Assembly (NCBI RefSeq): GCF_004682015.1 | Contig: NZ_SMLM01000001.1 | Span: 1,860,001-1,924,000, forward strand | Source of the DNA: Ramlibacter henchirensis | Lineage (GTDB): Bacteria; Pseudomonadota; Gammaproteobacteria; Burkholderiales; Burkholderiaceae_C | DNA: 64,000 nucleotides | Direction: 5' to 3' | Shown here: piece by piece, positions 37,943 to 49,207 of the stretch | Numbering within the stretch: the first letter of the stretch is position 1 | Layout of the letters: every line of letters begins with the position of its first letter | Position numbers and translations under genes: made by a program | Notes under the pieces: model-generated | What the model was told of the DNA's origin: nothing | What the model saw: the letters and a program-made list of their open reading frames with translations, nothing else | Databases searched by the model: none

Positions 37943-38614
37943 ATGACCCTCAAGCTGTACTTCGCCACCGGCGCCTGCTCGTTCGTGCCGCATTCGCTGC
38001 TGGAAGCGGCCGGCGCGCCGTTCGAGCCCGTGCTGGTCAAGCTGCACAAGGGCGAGCAGAACTCGCCCGAGTACCGCGCCATCAACCCGCGCGGCCAGGT
38101 GCCGGTGCTGGTGGACGGCGACACCGTCATCACGCAGATCCTGGCCATCGTCGGCTACCTGAACGACCGCTTCCCGCAGGCCAACTTCCTGCCCAAGGAG
38201 CCGCTCGCTCGCGCCAAGGTGATGGAGACGCTGGCCTGGATGAACAACACGGTGCACCCGACGTTCACCCACGTCTTCATGCCGTTCAAGTTCACCGACA
38301 AGCCGGAGGCGCAGGCCGAGATCAAGGCCTACAACGCGCAGCTGTACCGGCCGATGCTGGCCGACATCGAGGCGATGGCGCAGAAGGCGGCGAAGGAAGG
38401 CAGGCCTTTCCTCGGCGGGCAGGACTTCGGACCGCTGGACGCTTACGCCCTGACGCTGCTGCGCTGGGGCGGCTTCGCGGGCATCGACCCCGCCGGTTTC
38501 CCGGCGCTGTGGTCGCACGTGCAGAAGGTGGCGCAGCTGCCGCCGGTGGCGCGCGCGATCGAGCGCGAGCGGCTGCAGTTGAACGTCTACCAGCCGGCGA
38601 CGGGCCGCCCCTAG
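37943..38614 (+). CDS. glutathione S-transferase family protein
   Basis: This 223-residue protein has the thioredoxin-like N-terminal domain (LKLYFATGACSFVPHSLLEAAG, with the Ser/Cys of the beta-class active site) and the INPRGQVPVL cis-Pro motif. An all-helical C-terminal domain carries FLGGQDFGPLDAYAL. GAGAA-like AAGGAGA precedes the ATG. The substrate cannot be told. A palindromic repeat follows the stop. Confidence 0.88.
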   Translation: MTLKLYFATGACSFVPHSLLEAAGAPFEPVLVKLHKGEQNSPEYRAINPRGQVPVLVDGDTVITQILAIVGYLNDRFPQANFLPKEPLARAKVMETLAWMNNTVHPTFTHVFMPFKFTDKPEAQAEIKAYNAQLYRPMLADIEAMAQKAAKEGRPFLGGQDFGPLDAYALTLLRWGGFAGIDPAGFPALWSHVQKVAQLPPVARAIERERLQLNVYQPATGRP

Positions 38615-38616
38615 CG

Positions 38617-38665
38617 GCTGCGCCCCCTCGGGGGGCAGCGAGCCACGAAGTGGGGAGCGTGGGGG
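38617..38665. repeat. REP-like GC-rich hairpin between convergent genes
   Basis: GCTGC (38617-38621) and GCAGC (38635-38639) frame a CCCC/GGGG stem with one mismatch, followed by AGCCACGAAGTGGGGAGCG and GGGGGC. Intergenic elements of this composition recur widely in Comamonadaceae genomes from memory. It lies between the convergent GST and histidine-kinase genes, where it may act as a terminator. Confidence 0.5.
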
Positions 38666-38666
38666 C

Positions 38667-40142
38667 TCAAGATTCCGCCTGAGCGGTTTCTTCTGACCGC
38701 GCGACGGTCACCGCGGCCATGAAGCGCACCACTGCGCGCGTGCCCGGCGGGTGCGCGCCGGGATGCGCATCCTCCAGCCACACCTCGGCGCCGTGCTGAC
38801 GCGCGATCTCCAGCACGATGGGGAGGCCCAGGCCCGAGCCGTCGACGTTGGTTCCGAGCGACCGGTAGAACGGCTGGAAGACCAGCTCACGCTCGGCCTC
38901 CGGGATGCCCGGGCCGGAGTCCTCCACCTGCAGCAGCAGCACGCCGCCGATGGTGTCGACCAGCACGCGTGCGGTGATGACGCCCGGGTGGGATGAAGTC
39001 GACGGCGTGTAGTTGATCGCGTTGTCCAGCAGGTTGCGGATCAGTTCCTTCAGCAGCGTGGGATTGCCGGTGACCACCACGCCGGGCGCCCCCGGCATCG
39101 CGCCGTCGTAGCCCAGATCGATTCGGCGGTCCATCGCCCGCGGCACCAGGTCGCGCACCGCTTCCTGCGTGATCTGGGCCAGGTCGCAGGGCTGGCGCGG
39201 CAAGGTCTTGCCGCTGCTCTCGGCGCGCGCCAGCGCCAGCAACTGGTTGACGGTGTGCGTGGCGCGCACGCTGGAGCGGCCGATCTGCTTGAGCGACTGC
39301 TTCAGCTCGTCGGCGCTGGAGTCTTCTCGCTGCGCCAGGTCGGCCTGCATGCGCAGGCCGGCGAGAGGCGTCTTCAGCTGGTGCGCCGCGTCGGCGAGGA
39401 AGCGCTTCTGCGTGGCGATCGAATGCTTCAGGCGGGTGAGCAGGTCGTTCACCGAGGACACGAGCGGCGCGACTTCCAGCGGCACGGCGCGGTCGTCCAG
39501 CGGCGACAGGTCGTCGGGCTTGCGCGCGCGGATGCGCTCCTCCAGCTGCGACAGCGGCTTGATGCCGCGCACGAGCGCCAGCCACACCAGCAGCACCGCC
39601 AGCGGCAGGATCACGAACTGCGGCAGCATCACGCCTTTGATGATCTCGGTGGCCAGCACCGAGCGCTTCTCGCGCGTCTCCGCCACCTGCACCAGGGCCG
39701 GCTCGGCGCCGGGCACGTCGATGTGCACCCAGGTGTAGGCCACGCGCACGTCCAGGCCGCGCATCTCGGCGTCCCGCAGGCGCACCTCGCCGATGGCGGG
39801 CCGCTCGTCCTCGTCGGGCAGCGGCAGGTCGCGTTCGCCGCTGAGCAGCTCGCCGCCCGGGCCGCGCACCTGGTAGTAGACGTGGTCGGAGTCGTCGGCG
39901 CGCAGCAGTTCGCGCGCGGGCTGCGGGAGGTAGAACACCGCGCGCTGGTTCTGCACGGTGACAAGCTGCGCCAGCGCCTGCACGTTGTATTCGAGCGCGC
40001 GGTCGAAAGGCTTGCCGGCAATGCTCTGCGCCACCAGCCAGGTGAGCGCCAGGCTCACGGGCCACAGCAGCAGCAGCGGCGTGAGCATCCAGTCGAGGAT
40101 CTCGCCGAAGAGCGAGCGCTGCTCACGCTGGAAGATCTTCAT
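38667..40142 (-). CDS. sensor histidine kinase, TctE-like
   Basis: This 491-residue kinase has a first membrane helix (about 15-40), a periplasmic two-component-sensor N-domain (about 40-165), a second helix (about 170-190), HAMP-like linker, the phospho-acceptor DAAHQLKTPL near residue 250, N-box NLLDNAINYT, G1 EDSGPGIPE and G2 GSGLGLPIV. It resembles TctE-type kinases that sense organic acids. It starts 15 bases after the response-regulator gene and is cotranscribed with it. No transporter gene lies near to point to the ligand. Confidence 0.9.
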   Translation of the reverse strand: MKIFQREQRSLFGEILDWMLTPLLLLWPVSLALTWLVAQSIAGKPFDRALEYNVQALAQLVTVQNQRAVFYLPQPARELLRADDSDHVYYQVRGPGGELLSGERDLPLPDEDERPAIGEVRLRDAEMRGLDVRVAYTWVHIDVPGAEPALVQVAETREKRSVLATEIIKGVMLPQFVILPLAVLLVWLALVRGIKPLSQLEERIRARKPDDLSPLDDRAVPLEVAPLVSSVNDLLTRLKHSIATQKRFLADAAHQLKTPLAGLRMQADLAQREDSSADELKQSLKQIGRSSVRATHTVNQLLALARAESSGKTLPRQPCDLAQITQEAVRDLVPRAMDRRIDLGYDGAMPGAPGVVVTGNPTLLKELIRNLLDNAINYTPSTSSHPGVITARVLVDTIGGVLLLQVEDSGPGIPEAERELVFQPFYRSLGTNVDGSGLGLPIVLEIARQHGAEVWLEDAHPGAHPPGTRAVVRFMAAVTVARSEETAQAES

Positions 40143-40157
40143 CGGCTGAGCGGGCCG

Positions 40158-40832
40158 CTAGCCCGGGATCTTCTCCAGGCAGTAACCCAGGCCGCGCACG
40201 GTGGCGATGCGGATCGGGCCCTTCTCGATCTTCTTGCGCAGGCGGTGGATGTAGACCTCGATCGCGTTGTTGCTCACCTCTTCGCCCCACTCGCACAGGC
40301 GCTCCACCAGCTGGTCCTTGCTGACCAGGCGCCCCGCGCGCTGCAGCAGCACCTCGAGCAGCCCAAGCTCGCGCGCGGAGAGTTCCACCATCCTGCCGTC
40401 GATCGTGGCCACGCGGCCGGCCTGGTCGTACACCAGCGGGCCGTGCTTGATCGTGCCGCTGGTCGCGCCCATGCCGCGCCGGGTGAGCGCGCGCACGCGG
40501 GCCTCCAGCTCCTGCAGCGAGAACGGCTTGGCCATGTAGTCGTCGGCGCCGTGGTCCAGGCCCTTGACGCGCTCTTCGACGCTGTCGGCCGCAGTGAGGA
40601 TCAGCACGGGCATCGAGGAGCCGCGGCCGCGCAGCTTTCGCAGCACCTCCAGCCCGTGCATGCGCGGCAGGCCCAGGTCCAGGATCAGCAGGTCGAACTC
40701 GTTGTTGGTCATGAGCGCCGCATCGGCTTCGCTGCCGCTGCTCACGTGGTCCACCGCGGCGCCGGAGCCGCGCAGGGTGCGCAGCAGGCCGTCCGCCAGC
40801 ACCTGGTCGTCTTCGGCGATGAGGATGCGCAT
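40158..40832 (-). CDS. OmpR-family response regulator, TctD-like
   Basis: This 224-residue protein has a receiver domain (acidic pair EDD near residue 7, phospho-acceptor Asp in LLILDLGLPRMHG near residue 51, Lys in DYMAKPFS) and a winged-helix DNA-binding domain (YIHRLRKKIEKGPIRIATVRGLGYCLE). It is the partner of the downstream kinase. Confidence 0.92.
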   Translation of the reverse strand: MRILIAEDDQVLADGLLRTLRGSGAAVDHVSSGSEADAALMTNNEFDLLILDLGLPRMHGLEVLRKLRGRGSSMPVLILTAADSVEERVKGLDHGADDYMAKPFSLQELEARVRALTRRGMGATSGTIKHGPLVYDQAGRVATIDGRMVELSARELGLLEVLLQRAGRLVSKDQLVERLCEWGEEVSNNAIEVYIHRLRKKIEKGPIRIATVRGLGYCLEKIPG

Positions 40833-40921
40833 GACGTTGTCTCCTTGTGTGCTGGCGCCGTCACGCGGGGCGCTGCTGCTGAAATTCTAGGCTCGGCCAC
40901 CCTACCCGGCGCTGACGCGCA

Positions 40922-41401
40922 TCAGGCCGCCGGGCCGGCGTAGGCCTCCAGCCCGAGCGCCACGACCGTGGCGACTTCCTCGCCGACCTCGGCCCGGAAT
41001 TCGGCTTCGGCCTGCTGCACGGCGGCCTTGAAGGCGTTCAGCCAGGCCAGTCCGGTCGCGGTGAACCGCACCTGGCGCGCCCGGGCGTCCTGCGGGTCGG
41101 GTTCGCGCACCACCAGCCCCCAGGCCTCGCATTGGGTGACGAGGTCGCCCATGGCCTGCTTGGTCATGCCGGCGCGGTCGGCCAGGTCGGTCAGGCGCGA
41201 ACCCTGCAGCGCGAGGTGGCGCGTGATGTGGATGTGGGCCGCGCCGACCTGGGCTCGCGCGGCGAGGTTGGACAGGGCCAGCGGCACCTCGGGGTCGTGC
41301 GCCATGAGGTGGAGGACGCGGTCGTCGAAGCGGCGCATCGCGTGGCCCAGCAGGCGGCCCAAGTGGGTCTGCCGCCACGCGTCATCTGCTTGGAGGAGCA
41401 T
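40922..41401 (-). CDS. MarR-family regulator
   Basis: This 159-residue protein has the MarR winged helix: ALSNLAARAQVGAAHIHITRHLA, LTDLADRAGMTKQAMGDLV and a wing with REPDPQDARARQVRFTATG. I chose ATG 41401 over an in-frame TTG at 41419. It is divergent from recA; the 143-base gap holds an imperfect dyad (about 41411-41441, GTAA...AAACTG and CAG..TTTAC) that may be its operator. Confidence 0.85.
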   Translation of the reverse strand: MLLQADDAWRQTHLGRLLGHAMRRFDDRVLHLMAHDPEVPLALSNLAARAQVGAAHIHITRHLALQGSRLTDLADRAGMTKQAMGDLVTQCEAWGLVVREPDPQDARARQVRFTATGLAWLNAFKAAVQQAEAEFRAEVGEEVATVVALGLEAYAGPAA

Positions 41402-41484
41402 CGGCGAATGGTAAGGCAAACTGACGAAAAACAGCGTTTACGCGGCACAACCCGTCGCGTTAAAGTACTGGCCATGCATCCAGC

Positions 41485-41500
41485 CTGTGAATCGGAACAG
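41485..41500 (+). promoter_or_regulatory. LexA (SOS) box of recA
   Basis: CTGTGAATCGGAACAG is a perfect CTGT-N8-ACAG LexA site, 44 bases before the recA ATG. A degenerate copy, TACTG-N10-CAG, lies at 41466-41483. A possible -10 (TAAAGT, 41461-41466) is close, so LexA would block the promoter. Confidence 0.85.
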
Positions 41501-41544
41501 CGGGTGCCGGTAGAGCCAACCCATTGATTCACAAGGAGATTTCC

Positions 41545-42606
<1,062 letters not shown>

Positions 42607-42627
42607 GCCGCCCGCGCACACCGCGAA

Positions 42628-43080
42628 ATGCAGGTCCGCCAGCTGTCGCTCAAGGGAAGGGCCCTGCGCCTGCTCGGTGGCCGGGAACATTCGCGCGCCG
42701 AGCTGGAGCGCAAGCTCGCCCCGCACGAGCAGGAGCCCGGCCAGCTGCAGCGCGTGCTGGACGAGCTGCAGGCCAAGGGCTTCATCTGCGAGGAGCGGGT
42801 GATGGAGTCGGTGCTGAACCGGCGCGCGGCCAAGCTGGGCGCCGGGCGCATCCGGCAGGAGCTGATGGAAAAGGGCTTGGGCGCCGAGCTGGTCGGCCAG
42901 GCCATGCAGCAGTTGCGCGGCACGGAGCTCGAACGCGCTCGCGAAGTGTGGCGTCGCAAGTTCGGCGAGATCCCCCAGGACGCGGCGGAACGCGCACGGC
43001 AGGCGCGGTTCCTCGCGTCTCGGGGTTTCGGCGGTGAGGTGATCCGGCGCATTCTCGCCGGTGGAGCGGACGAGGAGTGA
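42628..43080 (+). CDS. recX: RecA regulator RecX
   Basis: This 150-residue protein is helical with three-helix repeats typical of RecX: LKGRALRLLGGREHSRAELERKL, then LQAKGFICEERVMESVLNRRAAKLGAGRIRQEL and FLASRGFGGEVIRRIL. RecX caps RecA filaments and limits their activity. It starts 21 bases after recA and shares its transcript. Confidence 0.93.
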   Translation: MQVRQLSLKGRALRLLGGREHSRAELERKLAPHEQEPGQLQRVLDELQAKGFICEERVMESVLNRRAAKLGAGRIRQELMEKGLGAELVGQAMQQLRGTELERAREVWRRKFGEIPQDAAERARQARFLASRGFGGEVIRRILAGGADEE

Positions 43081-43098
43081 AGCCGCGCTGAAGCCGGC

Positions 43099-44019
43099 TC
43101 AGAGGCCGAGCATCAGCTTCAGGTTCTGCACCGCCGCGCCGCTGGCGCCCTTGCCCAGGTTGTCCAGGCGCGCGACCAGCACGGCATGGGCGTAGTCCAT
43201 GTTGCGGTAGACGCGCAGTTCCATCTTGTTGGTTTCGTTGAGCGCCGAAGGCTCCAGCTTCCCGTCCCCGGTGGGTTGCTCCACCGTCACCCACTCGCTG
43301 CCTTCGTAGTGGCGCTTGAAGACCTTCTCCAGGTCGTCCGGCGTCGGCTTGCCCGGCAGCGTGTCCAGGTGCAGCGGCAGCTGCACCAGCATGCCCTGGC
43401 GGAAGTTGCCCACCGACGGAATGAAGATCGGCCGGCGCGTCAGGCCGGTGTACTTCATGATCTCCGGCAGGTGCTTGTGCTTCAGGCCGAGCGCGTACAG
43501 CTCGTACGCCGGCGCGGAGCCCGCTTCGTAGGCCTCGATCATCGTGCGGCCACCACCGGAGTAGCCGCTGACCGAAGGCAGCGCCACCGGGTAGTCGCGC
43601 GGCAGCACGCCGGCATCGACCAACGGCCGCAGCAGCGCGATGGCGCCGGTGGCATAGCAGCCTGGGTTGCTGACACGCTCGGCCTTCGCCACCAACTCGC
43701 GCTGGCCGGGAGACAGTTCGGGAAACCCGTACACCCAGCCCTCGGCCGTGCGGTGGGCGGTCGACGCATCGATGATGCGTGGCTTGCGGCCGCCGATGCG
43801 GCCGATCTCCTCGACCATGGCGGCCGACTCGCGCGCGGCATCGTCGTGCAGGCAGAAGATGACCAGGTCGACACCGGCCATCAGTTCGCGCTTGGCCGAC
43901 AGGTCCTTGCGGCGTTCGGGCGCGATGCTCACGAGCTCGACCTGCGGCATCCTGAGGAGCCGCTCTCGGATCTGCAGGCCGGTGGTGCCGGCCTCGCCGT
44001 CGATGAAGACCTTGGCCAT
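43099..44019 (-). CDS. argC: N-acetyl-gamma-glutamyl-phosphate reductase (short form)
   Basis: This 306-residue protein matches the shorter ArgC type: [18 protein letters not shown] at the N-terminus, the catalytic Cys in SNPGCYATG near residue 117, SVSGYSGGG and [10 protein letters not shown]. It catalyses the third step of arginine synthesis using NADPH. It converges on recX and is divergent from sucC. Confidence 0.93.
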   Translation of the reverse strand: MAKVFIDGEAGTTGLQIRERLLRMPQVELVSIAPERRKDLSAKRELMAGVDLVIFCLHDDAARESAAMVEEIGRIGGRKPRIIDASTAHRTAEGWVYGFPELSPGQRELVAKAERVSNPGCYATGAIALLRPLVDAGVLPRDYPVALPSVSGYSGGGRTMIEAYEAGSAPAYELYALGLKHKHLPEIMKYTGLTRRPIFIPSVGNFRQGMLVQLPLHLDTLPGKPTPDDLEKVFKRHYEGSEWVTVEQPTGDGKLEPSALNETNKMELRVYRNMDYAHAVLVARLDNLGKGASGAAVQNLKLMLGL

Positions 44020-44171
44020 GGTTTTTCCTGTTGACCAACGCCGCCCAGCACAGGCTGGACGTCAGATTTGTGCAATGCACCATGATACAGTTCGCGGCTG
44101 CACTGCGCAGGCGCAACGCCGTTGCGGCGCCCCGCACCTGGCCCCGTCCACGACCCCTCGAAATACATCCC

Positions 44172-45335
44172 ATGAAGATCCACGAGTACCAAGGCAAGGA
44201 GATCTTGCGCAGCTTCGGCGTGCCCGTGCCGCGCGGCGTCGCGGCGTTCACGGTCCAGGAGGCGGTCGAGGCCGCGCAGAAGCTCGGGGGGCCCGTCTGG
44301 GTGGTCAAGGCCCAGATCCACGCCGGCGGACGCGGCAAGGGCGGCGGCGTGAAGGTGGCCAAGTCGATCGACGACGTGAAGAAGCTCGCCGGTCAGATCC
44401 TGGGCATGCAGCTCAAGACGCACCAGACCGGCCCGGAAGGCCAGAAGGTGCGGCGCCTGTACATCGAGGACGGCGCGGACATCCAGAAGGAGTACTACGT
44501 CTCCGTCGTGACCGACCGCGGCACGCAGAAGGTCGCCTTCATCGCGTCGAGCGAAGGCGGCATGGACATCGAGGAAGTGGCGCACAGCACGCCCGAGAAG
44601 ATCAAGAAGGTGTTCGTCGACCCGCTCAAGGGGCTGACGGATGCGCAGGCCAAGGAGATCGCCGACGGCATCGGCATCCCCTCGGGGTCGACCGCGCAAG
44701 CCGCCGACGTGCTCAAGAAGCTCTACAAGTGCTACATGGACACCGACGCTTCGCTGGTGGAGATCAACCCGCTCAATCGCGACGGCAAGGGCAACATCAT
44801 CGCGCTGGATGCGAAGTTCAACTTCGATTCCAACGCGCTGTTCCGGCATCCGGAGATCGTGGCCCTGCGCGACCTCGATGAAGAGGACGCGGCGGAGATC
44901 GAGGCTTCGAAGTTCGACCTGGCCTACATCAGCCTGGACGGCAACATCGGCTGCCTGGTCAACGGGGCGGGCCTGGCGATGGCCACCATGGACACCATCA
45001 AGCTGTTCGGCGCCGAGCCGGCCAACTTCCTCGACGTCGGCGGCGGCGCCACGCCGGAGAAGGTGACCGAGGCCTTCAAGATCATGCTGAAGAACCCCAA
45101 GGTCAAGGCGATCCTGGTGAACATCTTCGGCGGGATCATGCGCTGCGACACCATCGCCACCGGCATCATCACCGCCTGCAAGGCGGTCAACCTGAACGTG
45201 CCGCTGGTGGTGCGCATGAAGGGCACCAACGAGGAGCTGGGCAAGAAGATGCTGGCCGAGTCGGGCCTGCCCATCATCAGCGCGGACACGATGGCGGAAG
45301 CCGCACAGAAGGTCGTCGCAGCGGTCAAGGGCTGA
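44172..45335 (+). CDS. sucC: succinyl-CoA ligase, beta subunit
   Basis: This 387-residue ATP-grasp protein starts [20 protein letters not shown] and has [16 protein letters not shown] near residue 45, the metal-binding VEINPL near residue 198 and [10 protein letters not shown] near residue 318. With SucD it makes succinate and ATP or GTP from succinyl-CoA in the TCA cycle. ATG 44172 is the family start. A 152-base gap upstream (44020-44171) must hold promoters for sucC and for divergent argC; a -10-like GATACA near 44093 is the only hint. Confidence 0.96.
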   Translation: MKIHEYQGKEILRSFGVPVPRGVAAFTVQEAVEAAQKLGGPVWVVKAQIHAGGRGKGGGVKVAKSIDDVKKLAGQILGMQLKTHQTGPEGQKVRRLYIEDGADIQKEYYVSVVTDRGTQKVAFIASSEGGMDIEEVAHSTPEKIKKVFVDPLKGLTDAQAKEIADGIGIPSGSTAQAADVLKKLYKCYMDTDASLVEINPLNRDGKGNIIALDAKFNFDSNALFRHPEIVALRDLDEEDAAEIEASKFDLAYISLDGNIGCLVNGAGLAMATMDTIKLFGAEPANFLDVGGGATPEKVTEAFKIMLKNPKVKAILVNIFGGIMRCDTIATGIITACKAVNLNVPLVVRMKGTNEELGKKMLAESGLPIISADTMAEAAQKVVAAVKG

Positions 45336-45346
45336 TAGGAAAAGAC

Positions 45347-46240
45347 ATGTCGATCTACATCAACAAGGACACGAAGGTCATCACCCAGGGCATCACGGGC
45401 AAGACCGGCCAGTTCCACACCGAGAAGTGCCAGGAATACGCGAACGGCAAGAACTGCTTCGTGGCGGGCGTGAACCCGAAGAAGGCCGGCGAGAAGATCT
45501 TCAACATCCCGATCTACGCGTCGGTGAAGGAGGCCAAGGCGCAGACCGGCGCGACGGTGTCCGTCATCTACGTGCCGCCCGCGGGCGCCGCAGCCGCGAT
45601 CTGGGAAGCCGTGGAAGCCGACCTCGATCTGGCCATCTGCATCACCGAGGGCATCCCGGTGCGCGACATGCTCGAAGTGCGCAACCGGATGAAGGCCAAG
45701 GAGGCGGCCGGCGGCAAGAAGACGCTGCTGCTGGGGCCCAACTGCCCGGGCCTGATCACGCCCGACGAGATCAAGATCGGCATCATGCCGGGCCACATCC
45801 ACAAGAAGGGCCGCGTGGGCGTGGTGTCGCGCTCCGGCACGCTGACCTATGAAGCCGTGGCGCAGCTCACGGAACTGGGCATCGGGCAATCCAGCGCTGT
45901 CGGCATCGGAGGCGATCCGATCAACGGCCTCAAGCACCTGGATGTGATGAAGGCCTTCAACGACGACCCCGAAACCGACGCCGTGATCATGATCGGCGAG
46001 ATCGGCGGTCCCGACGAAGCCGACGCGGCGCGCTGGTGCAAGGACAACATGAAGAAGCCGGTCGTGGGCTTCATCGCCGGCGTGACCGCCCCGCCCGGCA
46101 AGCGCATGGGGCATGCCGGCGCGCTGATCTCCGGCGGCGCCGACACGGCCGACGCGAAGCTGGCGATCATGGAGGAGTGCGGCTTCAGGGTGACGCGCAA
46201 CCCCTCCGAGATGGGCAAGCTGCTGAAGTCGCTGCTCTGA
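45347..46240 (+). CDS. sucD: succinyl-CoA ligase, alpha subunit
   Basis: This 297-residue protein has the CoA-binding fold with [19 protein letters not shown], the SRSGTLTYE segment and the phospho-His in [10 protein letters not shown] near residue 249. It lies 11 bases after sucC and forms the ligase with it. A strong terminator follows. Confidence 0.97.
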   Translation: MSIYINKDTKVITQGITGKTGQFHTEKCQEYANGKNCFVAGVNPKKAGEKIFNIPIYASVKEAKAQTGATVSVIYVPPAGAAAAIWEAVEADLDLAICITEGIPVRDMLEVRNRMKAKEAAGGKKTLLLGPNCPGLITPDEIKIGIMPGHIHKKGRVGVVSRSGTLTYEAVAQLTELGIGQSSAVGIGGDPINGLKHLDVMKAFNDDPETDAVIMIGEIGGPDEADAARWCKDNMKKPVVGFIAGVTAPPGKRMGHAGALISGGADTADAKLAIMEECGFRVTRNPSEMGKLLKSLL

Positions 46241-46259
46241 CCCGCAACTGACCCGGACG

Positions 46260-46290
46260 AAAGCCGACGCCAACCGCGTCGGCTTTTTTC
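46260..46290 (+). terminator. intrinsic terminator after sucCD
   Basis: AAAGCCGACGC (46260-46270) pairs with GCGTCGGCTTT (46276-46286) around a five-base loop, with six Ts at 46284-46289. It starts 20 bases after the sucD stop. Confidence 0.9.
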
Positions 46291-46470
46291 ATGGCGAAGC
46301 CGGGCACTGACGCGTCCGCGCAAATCTGCAACGAAACGTAGAAAAGCCGTCGTGTATTGCCTTGTCCGGCTGTAGGGGCTCTGTTAACGTCGAGTTCGAC
46401 CCGCCCCAACAGAGGAGCGGGCGAGGAAGCTGTCCCTTGGGGCAGTGTCACCAGAGGGCAAGGGGCAGAA

Positions 46471-49197
46471 GTGAGCACATCTTCATCGGCAAGGCGCCGC
46501 CAGTTCTGGCGCACCGATTGGTTTGTCGGCGCCGCCATCGTTGCCGCCGTGTTCGTGCTCTGGAAGTCCACGGACCTGTTCGAGTCGTTGGAGCGGCGCT
46601 TCTACGACACGGCCAGCACCCAGAGCCCCCGCAAGCCCTCCGACCGCATCGCGGTCATCGCCATCGACGACCAGAGCATCGCCAACATCGGCCGCTGGCC
46701 CTGGCCGCGCGACGTGCACGCCGAGCTGATCGACAAGCTGGCCGCGGCGAAGGCCAAGACCATCGCCTACAACGCCTTCTTCTTCGAGCCGCAGACCGAT
46801 CGCGGGCTGGCGTTCATCCGCAAGATCAAGGAAGCACTTGGCGCCAGCCCCGAAGGCAACGAGGCGGTCGCCAAGGTTTTGGCCGACGCCGAGCAGTCGC
46901 TGGATGCCGACGGCAAGCTCGCCGCGAGCCTGGCCAACGCGGGCAACGTGCTGGTGCCTTCGGTGTACGTGTTCGGCGAACCGCTGGGCCGGCCCGATCG
47001 CGAGCTGCCGGCCGCGGTGGCGAAGAACACGGTGGACGAGCGCCAGGGCCTCGCCCTTCCCGTCGTTCGCGGTCAGTATCCGCTGGAGTCGATCGGCAAT
47101 GCAGCCGCCGGCATCGGACACCTGAACGTCACCAACGATCCCGACGGCGCCGTGCGCAGCGAGCCGCTGCTGGTCAACTACTACGGCCGGGGCGTGCCCT
47201 CGATGGCTTTGCTGGCCGCCGCCAGGAGCCTGAACCTCGGGCCCGCCGACATCCGCTCGGTGCCGGAAGGCGTGCAGCTGGGCAAGCTGCAGATCCATAC
47301 CGACGAAGCCGGCCGCATCCTGCCGCTGTTCTACCGGGCCCGCGACGGCAAGCCGGCCTTCCAGGAGGACTCGTTCTACGACGTGCTGAGCGGGAAGATC
47401 CCTGCGGCCAAGTACGCGGACAAGATCGTCCTGATCGGCCCCACGGCGCAGGGCGTGGGTACGAGCTTCCCGGTTCCGGGCTACGCCGCCCTCAGCCCGG
47501 CGGAGATGATGGCCCATGTGGTGTCAAACATCCTCGGCGAGCACTTCATCGTGGAGCCCGCGTGGGGCGATCTGGCCGCGTTCGGGGCATTCCTCGTCGT
47601 GGCGGGCTACCTGATCGCGGTGCTGCCGCGCCTTTCGGCCGGTGCGGGCGCTGCGGCGACGGGGGTGCTGCTGCTGGCGCTGCTGGTCAGCGAATACGTC
47701 CTGCTGTCTTCGGCCGCGACCTGGGTGCGCCTGGTGCTGCCGGCCGTGCTGCTCGCGATCGGCCACGCGGCGCTCACCACCAAGCGCTTCCTGCTCACCG
47801 AGGCGGGCAAGGTGCGGGCCGACGAGGAATCGGCCGAGACCAATCGCATGATGGGCCTGGCGCTGCAAGGCCAGGGCCAGCTGGACATGGCGTTCGACCG
47901 TTTCCGCCGCGTGCCGCTGGGCGATGCGCTGATGGACAACCTGTACAACCTGGCGCTGGACTTCGAACGCAAGCGCCAGTTCAACAAGGCGCAGGCGGTC
48001 TACGAATATATGGCGACCTACGACAAGGGTTACCGCGACCTGCAGGCCAAGCTCAATCGCGCCCGAAACCTGTCCGAGACCGTCATCCTGGGTGGGACCA
48101 GCGGTCATCCCGGCGGCACGATGCTGCTGGACGGCGGCGCGGTGGAAAAGCCGATGCTCGGCCGCTACCAAATCGACAAGGAGCTGGGCAAGGGTGCCAT
48201 GGGCGTGGTCTACATGGGCAAGGACCCGAAGATCGGCCGCGTGGTCGCCATCAAGACGATGGCCTTGTCGCAGGAGTTCGAGGGCGAGGAACTCGCCGAC
48301 GCGCGCGAGCGCTTCTTCCGCGAGGCCGAGACGGCCGGCCGCCTGCAGCACCAGAACATCGTCACCATCTTCGACGCCGGCGAGGAGCACGATCTCGCCT
48401 ACATCGCGATGGAGTTCCTGCGCGGCAAGGACCTCTCGGACTTCTGCAAGGCCGGCCAGCTCCTGCCGGTGCCGCGCGTGCTGTCCATCGTTGCCCGCGT
48501 GGCCGAGGCCCTGGCCTACGCCCACCGGCAAAACGTGGTCCACCGCGACATCAAGCCCGCCAACGTCATGTACGAGCTGGACTCGGACACCGTCAAGGTC
48601 ACCGACTTCGGCATCGCGCGCATCACCGACTCGAGCAAGACCAAGACCGGCCTGGTGCTCGGCACGCCCAGCTTCATGTCGCCCGAGCAGATCGCCGGCC
48701 GGAAGGTGGACGGCCGCTCGGACCTGTACTCGCTCGGCGTGATGCTGTTCCAGATGCTCACCGGCGTGCTGCCGTTCCGCGGCGAGTCGATGGCCGAGCT
48801 GATGTTCAAGATCGCCAACGAAGACGTGCCCGACATCCGTGTGATCCGCCCCGACCTTCCCGCGGCGATCGCCGAGCTCGTGGTGCGGGCGCTTGCCAAG
48901 AAGCCCGAGGCGCGTTTCCAGGACGGCGAACATTTCGCGGCCGACCTGCGTGCTGCCATGGCCCAGCTCTCCGGCAGCCCGGCGACATCCGCCGACGGGA
49001 CGGAGAAGACCGTGGCCATCTCCCTGGCCGACGCTGCCCGAGCGCAGGCCGCGGCCGAGGAGACGCTGGTTCTGGCCGCCTCGCGCCCCGGATATGATGC
49101 GGCGCGCCCGTCGCCGGGCGGCGGGGCCGCTGAAGCATTCGCGAAGACCGCAGTGTTCAACAAGCCTGATGCCCCCGGGTCCGATCCGCAGGCATGA
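46471..49197 (+). CDS. CHASE2-domain receptor serine/threonine protein kinase
   Basis: This 908-residue protein has an N-terminal membrane helix (about 17-32), an extracytoplasmic CHASE2 domain (about 35-360; RIAVIAIDDQSIANIGRWPWPRD is typical), about three membrane helices (365-440), a linker with a TPR-like helical stretch (480-540) and a Hanks-type kinase (about 565-830). Kinase motifs are GKGAMGVVY, VAIK, HRDIKPANV, DFG and SPEQ. The C-terminus is Ala-rich. The order is the reverse of many receptor kinases, with the sensor first. The start is GTG 46471 after AAGGGG. A PP2C phosphatase gene follows in 10 bases. Confidence 0.92.
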   Translation: MSTSSSARRRQFWRTDWFVGAAIVAAVFVLWKSTDLFESLERRFYDTASTQSPRKPSDRIAVIAIDDQSIANIGRWPWPRDVHAELIDKLAAAKAKTIAYNAFFFEPQTDRGLAFIRKIKEALGASPEGNEAVAKVLADAEQSLDADGKLAASLANAGNVLVPSVYVFGEPLGRPDRELPAAVAKNTVDERQGLALPVVRGQYPLESIGNAAAGIGHLNVTNDPDGAVRSEPLLVNYYGRGVPSMALLAAARSLNLGPADIRSVPEGVQLGKLQIHTDEAGRILPLFYRARDGKPAFQEDSFYDVLSGKIPAAKYADKIVLIGPTAQGVGTSFPVPGYAALSPAEMMAHVVSNILGEHFIVEPAWGDLAAFGAFLVVAGYLIAVLPRLSAGAGAAATGVLLLALLVSEYVLLSSAATWVRLVLPAVLLAIGHAALTTKRFLLTEAGKVRADEESAETNRMMGLALQGQGQLDMAFDRFRRVPLGDALMDNLYNLALDFERKRQFNKAQAVYEYMATYDKGYRDLQAKLNRARNLSETVILGGTSGHPGGTMLLDGGAVEKPMLGRYQIDKELGKGAMGVVYMGKDPKIGRVVAIKTMALSQEFEGEELADARERFFREAETAGRLQHQNIVTIFDAGEEHDLAYIAMEFLRGKDLSDFCKAGQLLPVPRVLSIVARVAEALAYAHRQNVVHRDIKPANVMYELDSDTVKVTDFGIARITDSSKTKTGLVLGTPSFMSPEQIAGRKVDGRSDLYSLGVMLFQMLTGVLPFRGESMAELMFKIANEDVPDIRVIRPDLPAAIAELVVRALAKKPEARFQDGEHFAADLRAAMAQLSGSPATSADGTEKTVAISLADAARAQAAAEETLVLAASRPGYDAARPSPGGGAAEAFAKTAVFNKPDAPGSDPQA

Positions 49198-49207
49198 CCG
49201 GCCAGCT

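Noticed and set aside
41421..41434. CTGACGAAAAACAG as a second LexA box near the MarR start
   Set aside because: Spacing between CTG and CAG is eight bases, not the ten a LexA site needs.
44020..44171. A sucC-leader RNA element in the argC-sucC gap
   Set aside because: Structured leaders before suc genes are known in other proteobacteria, but I could not match a consensus here.
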